A stretch of DNA of 64,000 nucleotides. Origin: Minwuiaceae bacterium. Lineage in GTDB: Bacteria; Pseudomonadota; Alphaproteobacteria; Minwuiales; Minwuiaceae. Shown one piece after another: positions 59,561 to 64,000 of this stretch. The position numbers and the translations under genes were made by a program. Positions within the stretch are counted from its first letter, which is position 1. Every line of letters starts with the position of its first letter. The stretch is from NCBI GenBank assembly GCA_028278525.1, contig JANQEE010000044.1, positions 62,001 through 126,000 of the forward strand, written 5' to 3'. The notes under the pieces are model-generated. The model worked only from the letters and a program-made list of their open reading frames with translations, did no database searches and was not told the origin of the DNA.

Positions 59561-61045
59561 TCAAGCCGAGTGGGCGGCCGCGAACGGACAGCCGCCGGCG
59601 GATGCCGGGCGTTCGGCCGGGGCAGACGATTCCCGGACGGGAGCGGCGGCCGCTTCGCCGGCAGGCTCGGCATCGCGCAGGGTCATCTTCAGCCCGTGCT
59701 TCGGCCGCAGGGTGATCATCGGCTCGATCTCGATCTTCTGACCCGGCACCAGATCGAACTGGAACGACTGAAGCAGGCGGGAGATCACCAGCGCGCCTTC
59801 CATCAGCGCCAGCTTGCGGCCGATGCAGACCCGTCCGCCGCCGCCGAACGGCAGGTAGGCGAACTGCGGCCGGCCCTTTGAACGTTCCGGCGAAAACCGC
59901 TCGGGATCGAACGCTTCCGGGTTGTCCCAATAACGCGGGTTGCGGTGCATGGCATAGACGCACATCTGCACGGCCGAGCCTTTGGGAATGTCGACGTCGC
60001 CAATACGGTCGTCTTCCAGCGCCATGCGGGAGAAGGTCCAACCCGGCGGATAGAGGCGCATCGCTTCATCGAGCACCATCCGCATGTACGGCATCTTTTC
60101 GACGTCTTCGTAGGTCGGGCGCCGTCCGCCAAGCACATCGTCGACTTCCTGGCGCAACCGCCGTTCCACGGCCGGATGCCGCGACAACAGGTACAAAGAC
60201 CAAATTAGCGCGCCGGCCGCCGTATCCCGCCCGACGATCACGAAGTTGATGCATTCGTCGCGCAGTTGCTTTTCGGTGTAGGTCATGTTCTCCGGGTCGT
60301 CGGTGGCGCGGATAAAGACCGACAGCAGATCACCGTACTCGTTCGGGTCCGCCCGCCGGGTTTCGATCACGCGGCGAACGACATCGTCGAGAACCTTGAT
60401 GTTGCGCCGGAATGCGGCCTGACGCCGGGTCGGCAGATATTCGGAGATGGGCGTTAGCGACCAGATCCGCTGCTCCACCTCGCCCAGCGCGGCGCTGAGT
60501 GCGTCGTAGACGCGATCCGCGTCGTAATCGAAATTGACGCGAAACAAGGTCCGGAACACAACGTCCATCGCGAGCTTCGTCATCTCCGGCGCGATGTCTA
60601 ACGGCGTGCCGGATCGGACATTGCCGCGAAACCGTGCAATCACGTCGTCGACCGCGTCGACGATCGGCTCCGCCATCTGCGGCAAAGCCTTGCCTTGAAT
60701 GGCAGGCAGGGCCGTGCGCCGGAGTTTCAGCCACTTGTCGCCGTCCGACATCACCATGGCGCCGCCCATCAGGGGCTTCGCCTTGGCAAAGAACTTTCCC
60801 TTGCCATAGTTGCGCTGATTAAGCGTCAGGACGTAGCGGACATATTCGGGATTGTTGATCAGGAAGACCCGGTCGGTGCCGATTTTGTACGGCACGATAT
60901 CGCCGTAGTCCTTCGACATATTGACGAAGAAGTTCAGCGTGTCCCGCTTGATGTCCATCAGATTTCCGAGCAGCGGAAGGCCTTTAGGCCCGCTCGGCAG
61001 TTCCCGCTCCATGGCGGACGGAAACACTACATCGGCGATCGTCAT
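59561..61045 (-). CDS. Cytochrome P450 with Cys-Pro-Phe C-terminal tail
   Basis: A 494-residue P450. Seen: proline-rich LPSGPKGLPLLGNL start, I-helix VIVGRDTAAGAL, EAMRLYPP (ExxR), PERF, and the haem-binding FAYLPFGGGGRVCIGRKLA with the thiolate Cys407. The sequence is most like CYP4-type fatty-acid hydroxylases among families known to me. A 35-residue Ala/Pro-rich C-terminal extension ends in GGCPFAAAHSA, which is unusual for a bacterial P450 and contains a Cys-Pro (haem-regulatory-like) dipeptide. The start at 61045 has GGGGGGA upstream. It lies between luxI (52 bases) and an EamA exporter (11 bases). No redox partner gene is adjacent. Confidence 0.92.
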   Translation of the reverse strand: MTIADVVFPSAMERELPSGPKGLPLLGNLMDIKRDTLNFFVNMSKDYGDIVPYKIGTDRVFLINNPEYVRYVLTLNQRNYGKGKFFAKAKPLMGGAMVMSDGDKWLKLRRTALPAIQGKALPQMAEPIVDAVDDVIARFRGNVRSGTPLDIAPEMTKLAMDVVFRTLFRVNFDYDADRVYDALSAALGEVEQRIWSLTPISEYLPTRRQAAFRRNIKVLDDVVRRVIETRRADPNEYGDLLSVFIRATDDPENMTYTEKQLRDECINFVIVGRDTAAGALIWSLYLLSRHPAVERRLRQEVDDVLGGRRPTYEDVEKMPYMRMVLDEAMRLYPPGWTFSRMALEDDRIGDVDIPKGSAVQMCVYAMHRNPRYWDNPEAFDPERFSPERSKGRPQFAYLPFGGGGRVCIGRKLALMEGALVISRLLQSFQFDLVPGQKIEIEPMITLRPKHGLKMTLRDAEPAGEAAAAPVRESSAPAERPASAGGCPFAAAHSA

Positions 61046-61097
61046 GATAATTCCCCCCAAGTTCGTCGCGAATTGCCGGCCGGCGATACCCTCCTGC

Positions 61098-61760
61098 CTA
61101 GGCAGCTCGGCGTGTCGTGAAGTCGATTGCGTCAGGCAGTCCGGCAAGAACGGACCCGGCGATCCCGCAACGGCTTCGGATGGTTTCGAGCACGTAGCGG
61201 TTCACATGCCATTGGGAGGCATAGGCGATGGTCTTGCCGACGTGATGGCGCTGGCTGCGCCATATCGGATACTTCGATAACTGACCGCCCAATCGGCCCA
61301 GCAAACGGGCGACGCGTACGTCGTAGACCATCAGCATCCGGTCGATGCCGTTGGCCAGGCAGTGCTCGATGACTCCGCAGAACATTTCGCCGGTCACCCT
61401 GTTGAGCGCGGAAAGGCCCTTGCTGTCCTTGAGATCGCAGTCGACGGCAAACCGGCTGCTTTCCCATGTGCCGGGCTTGCTTGGGGCCGGCCGTCCTTCA
61501 AGCAGATCGGGAAAGACGTCGCGGAGCATATATGGCCCGGTGCTCGGCAACAGACGCATCGTTCCGAGCAGTTCGCCGGGACGGTCGTAGGCTAGGACGT
61601 AAGTCGGCTGGAGCCGGTCGAAACGGTCGCGTTCCTCACCGTCCCGGACATCGACTTCCCAATCCAGGCGCTCCTTGAACACCCGGCATCGCAATCGATA
61701 CATCGCACGCAGTTCGGATCGGTAGTGGTCGTAAAGGTCCGGTGTGACCAGATGTATCAT
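61098..61760 (-). CDS. Acyl-homoserine-lactone synthase (LuxI family)
   Basis: A 220-residue AHL synthase. Canonical residues are all present: Arg24/Arg26 and Phe28 in YRLRCRVFKERLDWEV, Trp34, Asp45 and Asp48 in RDRFDRL, Arg69 in GTMRLLPS, and Glu100 and Arg103 in TWESSRFAV. The acyl-chain pocket is not diagnostic of chain length. The start at 61760 follows GGGGGCTGCG; an extension to 61826 was rejected. It is downstream of luxR in the same direction and followed by the P450, giving a luxR-luxI-P450-exporter order. Confidence 0.94.
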   Translation of the reverse strand: MIHLVTPDLYDHYRSELRAMYRLRCRVFKERLDWEVDVRDGEERDRFDRLQPTYVLAYDRPGELLGTMRLLPSTGPYMLRDVFPDLLEGRPAPSKPGTWESSRFAVDCDLKDSKGLSALNRVTGEMFCGVIEHCLANGIDRMLMVYDVRVARLLGRLGGQLSKYPIWRSQRHHVGKTIAYASQWHVNRYVLETIRSRCGIAGSVLAGLPDAIDFTTRRAA

Positions 61761-61836
61761 CGCAGCCCCCATTCGATGTCGGTCGAATAGGACCGCAACC
61801 GTTGCCGGTTCACATCCTTCCAACATTGAGAGGGTG

Positions 61837-61856
61837 GCCGCTTAGACTTAGGCGGC
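61837..61856. promoter_or_regulatory. Dyad between luxR and luxI (lux box or hairpin candidate)
   Basis: GCCGCTTAGACTTAGGCGGC, 20 bases with perfect GCCGC/GCGGC ends, about 77 bases upstream of the luxI start and 35 bases beyond the luxR stop. Its 20-base length and position suit a lux-type operator, but the half-site sequence does not match a known consensus closely, and it could also be a luxR transcript hairpin. Confidence 0.3.
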
Positions 61857-61890
61857 TACATTGAAAAGTTTATGTTTTACGCAAAAAGGC

Positions 61891-62670
61891 CTAAGGCTGT
61901 ATTAAATTCCGCATGATTGCGGCAACAACCGCGTGTTGTTTATTGTTCACGCCAAGCTTCTTTATTGCGTTTTTGAGATGAAATACAACCGTGCCGTCAG
62001 ATATACTTAGTATTACAGCGATTTCCCACGCCGTCTTGCCTTTCGCGGTCCATAGCAGGCACTCGCGTTCTCTTGGCGTCAGATGAACCTGCTCTTTCCC
62101 GGCCTCCCGCGCAAGGCGTCTGCTCAAGGCGTCGTGGAAGTACAGCGCGACCATATGCAACCAATCGCCGTATTCCGTGCAAAGCGACCTGAATTCCTTC
62201 GCGTCGCCTGTGCTGGTTACGCTGAGCATACTGAATTCGGCGCCAGCCCCATGGACCGGGATCGCGATACCACTTCGGATTCCGGCCGACGTGGCCTCCT
62301 CGAAGAACTCGCGTTGGGCCTGTGTAATCGCCCCGACCGTCTCGTCCGCGCCCCATCGGAACGGCAGTCGTTCGTTCGAGCAGGCCGACGGTACGGGATC
62401 CACCAGAATGTACTGCCGGTCCTGATAGTGGTGGAGCCAGTCGGATGGATAGTTGGAACTGAAAAAAGGCGCCGACCGCAGATCGCCGAAATTCATCCCG
62501 CGATACGCGTAAAGCGGAAACCCGGAATCGCTGAGTTCCCGCTCAAGGAGCTCGCAAAGGTCGGTTGTCGACTCTGCTCCGGAAAATGCCTCGCACAACG
62601 ACTCGCTACGTCGCATGGTCACTCGCAAATCGTCCGTATAGTCCCCCTTTATTGGCTTATCATACATCAT
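61891..62670 (-). CDS. LuxR-family AHL-responsive transcriptional regulator
   Basis: A 259-residue regulator. The autoinducer-binding residues of TraR/LuxR are all present with one constant offset of 21: Trp78, Tyr82, Asp91, Pro92 and Trp106 (SDWLHHYQDRQYILVDPVPSACSNERLPFRWG). The C-terminal LuxR HTH is LTPRERECLLWTAKGKTAWEIAVILSISDGTVVFHLKNAIKKLGVNNKQHAVV. It should bind AHL made by the adjacent LuxI and regulate the luxI-P450-exporter genes. The N-terminus starts with two Met and no strong ribosome binding site. Confidence 0.94.
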   Translation of the reverse strand: MMYDKPIKGDYTDDLRVTMRRSESLCEAFSGAESTTDLCELLERELSDSGFPLYAYRGMNFGDLRSAPFFSSNYPSDWLHHYQDRQYILVDPVPSACSNERLPFRWGADETVGAITQAQREFFEEATSAGIRSGIAIPVHGAGAEFSMLSVTSTGDAKEFRSLCTEYGDWLHMVALYFHDALSRRLAREAGKEQVHLTPRERECLLWTAKGKTAWEIAVILSISDGTVVFHLKNAIKKLGVNNKQHAVVAAIMRNLIQP

Positions 62671-62973
62671 TCAACATGGGCGATAAACAGTTGAAAGCGA
62701 ACAACCACCAATAGGGCGTACACTGACTAAATAGTTCGAATTGTACATGCATCGATTTCATTCGGTTGTCTCCTTGAAATCTCGCAAGCCTTTGATTCTT
62801 TTAAACATCGGAGACTTTGCTCACGTGATTTATGCTTCACGTTAACATGCGCTCAACCCACACGCGCCGATATGCACTTTTGACTACAATCGATGCCAAG
62901 GCCGGCTTGAGGGGTCCGCGCAAAGGTGCTAGTCACAGGCCTTATCAGTTCACCACGATCACGGAACGCGGCG
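62671..62973. other. 303-base gap between luxR and purB
   Basis: No gene seen. AT-rich sequence with TTGACT-like and CACGTGATTTATG segments probably contains both divergent promoters (luxR leftward, purB rightward). No regulator site was recognised with confidence. Confidence 0.45.
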
Positions 62974-64000
62974 ATGATCCCTCGCTACACACGCCCTGAA
63001 ATGGCCGCCATTTGGGCGCCCGAGAACCGGTTCCGGATCTGGCTGGAGATCGAGGCGCATGCCTGCGACGCACAGGCGGAACTGGGCGTCATACCGAAGG
63101 CCGCGGCCCAGGCGGTCTGGCAGCGCGGTCGCTTCGAGGTCGAGCGCATCGACCAGATCGAAGCCGAGGTGAAGCACGACGTCATCGCGTTTTTGACCAA
63201 CCTGGCCGAGCATGTCGGGCCGGAGGCGCGTTTCGTGCATCAGGGGATGACCTCGTCGGACGTCCTGGATACCTGCCTCTCCGTCCAACTGGTTCAGGCG
63301 ACGGACATATTGTTGGCCGACATCGCAGCCCTTCTGGCGGCCCTGAAGCGCCGCGCATTGGAGCACAAGGACACGATCTGCGTTGGACGCAGCCACGGCA
63401 TTCATGCGGAACCGACGACCTTCGGCCTCAAACTGGCGACGGCCTACGCGGAATTCGACCGCTGCAAGGACCGCCTGGAGGCTGCGCGGCGGGAAATCGC
63501 AACCTGCGCCATCTCGGGCGCGGTCGGCACATTCGCGAGCATCGATCCACGCGTCGAGGCGCACGTCGCCAAAGCGCTTGGGCTTGCCGCCGAGCCAATC
63601 TCGACCCAGGTCATCCCGCGCGACCGGCACGCGATGTATTTCGCGACACTGGGCGTCATCGCCTCTTCGATCGAGCGGCTGTCGACCGAGATCCGGCATC
63701 TGCAGCGCACGGAAGTCCTGGAAGCGGAAGAATATTTTTCGGCCGGGCAAAAGGGCTCGTCGGCCATGCCGCACAAGCGCAATCCGGTGCTGACCGAGAA
63801 CCTGACCGGCCTCGCCCGACTGGTGCGCATGGCGGTCACGCCGGCGCTGGAGAACGTCGCGCTTTGGCACGAGCGCGACATCTCGCACTCGTCGGTCGAA
63901 CGGATGATCGGACCGGATGCGACCGTCACCCTGGATTTCGCGCTGAACCGGTTGGCCGGCGTGGTCGACAAGCTTGTCGTCTACCCCGACAGCATGCGCC
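62974..64000 (+). CDS. purB: Adenylosuccinate lyase, 3' end beyond window
   Basis: The first 342 residues of PurB, which cleaves adenylosuccinate and SAICAR in purine synthesis. Seen: MIPRYTRPEMAAIWAPENRFRIWLEIEAHACDAQAELGVIP, VKHDVIAFLTNLAEHVGPEARFVHQGMTSSDVLDTCLS with the catalytic-region His, RSHGIHAEPTTFGLKLA, and the signature loop GQKGSSAMPHKRNPVLTENLTGLARLV. GGAACGCGGCG precedes the ATG. The gene runs off the right edge. Confidence 0.95.
   Translation, partial: MIPRYTRPEMAAIWAPENRFRIWLEIEAHACDAQAELGVIPKAAAQAVWQRGRFEVERIDQIEAEVKHDVIAFLTNLAEHVGPEARFVHQGMTSSDVLDTCLSVQLVQATDILLADIAALLAALKRRALEHKDTICVGRSHGIHAEPTTFGLKLATAYAEFDRCKDRLEAARREIATCAISGAVGTFASIDPRVEAHVAKALGLAAEPISTQVIPRDRHAMYFATLGVIASSIERLSTEIRHLQRTEVLEAEEYFSAGQKGSSAMPHKRNPVLTENLTGLARLVRMAVTPALENVALWHERDISHSSVERMIGPDATVTLDFALNRLAGVVDKLVVYPDSMR

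Overview
The window is a gene-dense, high-GC stretch of an alphaproteobacterial chromosome. The best lineage markers are a DivK-type single-domain response regulator, a PhrR/PraR-type HTH regulator, and the general style of the intergenic palindromic repeats. A Rhodospirillales-like, metabolically versatile free-living bacterium is my guess; genus cannot be fixed from the sequence alone. No rRNA, tRNA, CRISPR array, transposase or prophage gene was recognised.

Layout. 1-7.8 kb: an acyl-CoA dehydrogenase cut by the window edge, an M20 metallopeptidase, a PEP-CTERM-like surface protein, an exported formamidase-like enzyme with a TAXI-like Tat-exported partner, a YiiX-like peptidase and a branched-chain amino-acid (LIV) type binding protein. 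8-16.4 kb: a Glyoxalase_8-type protein and a hydrolase, then a long minus-strand run reading 2OG oxygenase, TPR protein, haloalkane dehalogenase, HisC, LivG, LivF, LivH, LivM, with a 33-bp perfect hairpin between livF and livH. 16.5-24.3 kb: acyl-CoA synthetase, EamA transporter, CinA-like domain protein, SH3 lipoprotein, class III nucleotide cyclase, a YihU-like dehydrogenase and a Rid protein. 24.3-32 kb: EamA transporter, SDR, a second AMP ligase, a 972-residue hybrid histidine kinase and an LLM flavin/F420 oxidoreductase.

32-41 kb holds the strongest single discovery: a GrdB/PrdB-like gene interrupted by an in-frame UGA that is followed at the right distance by a perfect bacterial SECIS-like hairpin, so it most likely encodes a selenoprotein with a U-x-x-C motif. 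It is followed by a VOC protein and a methyltransferase that seems to start at CTG. Then come an aminotransferase, an MDR oxidoreductase, divK, a 35-residue membrane peptide, radC, map, an SDR and an AI-2E family permease. 41-49 kb: sfsA, an amidohydrolase, a gamma-glutamyltransferase/FAD oxidase/Gfo-Idh operon and a second LLM enzyme with a TTTACGTAAA operator-like palindrome upstream. 49-57.4 kb: PilZ protein, a three-gene split nitrile hydratase or thiocyanate hydrolase operon with the cobalt-type CTLCSC site, EthD and CBS proteins, a KefB-type antiporter, an EamA transporter and a ThDP enzyme/RraA-like aldolase pair.

57.7-62.7 kb is a quorum-sensing locus: a PhrR-like regulator, then, on the minus strand, luxR, luxI, a cytochrome P450 with an unusual Cys-Pro-Phe tail and an EamA exporter in apparent operon order. 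This looks like an AHL-controlled (or AHL-modifying) oxidation and export cassette. The window ends inside purB. Gene starts were moved from the longest open frame to internal starts wherever a ribosome binding site, signal peptide or family N-terminus argued for it; these choices are explained in each entry.
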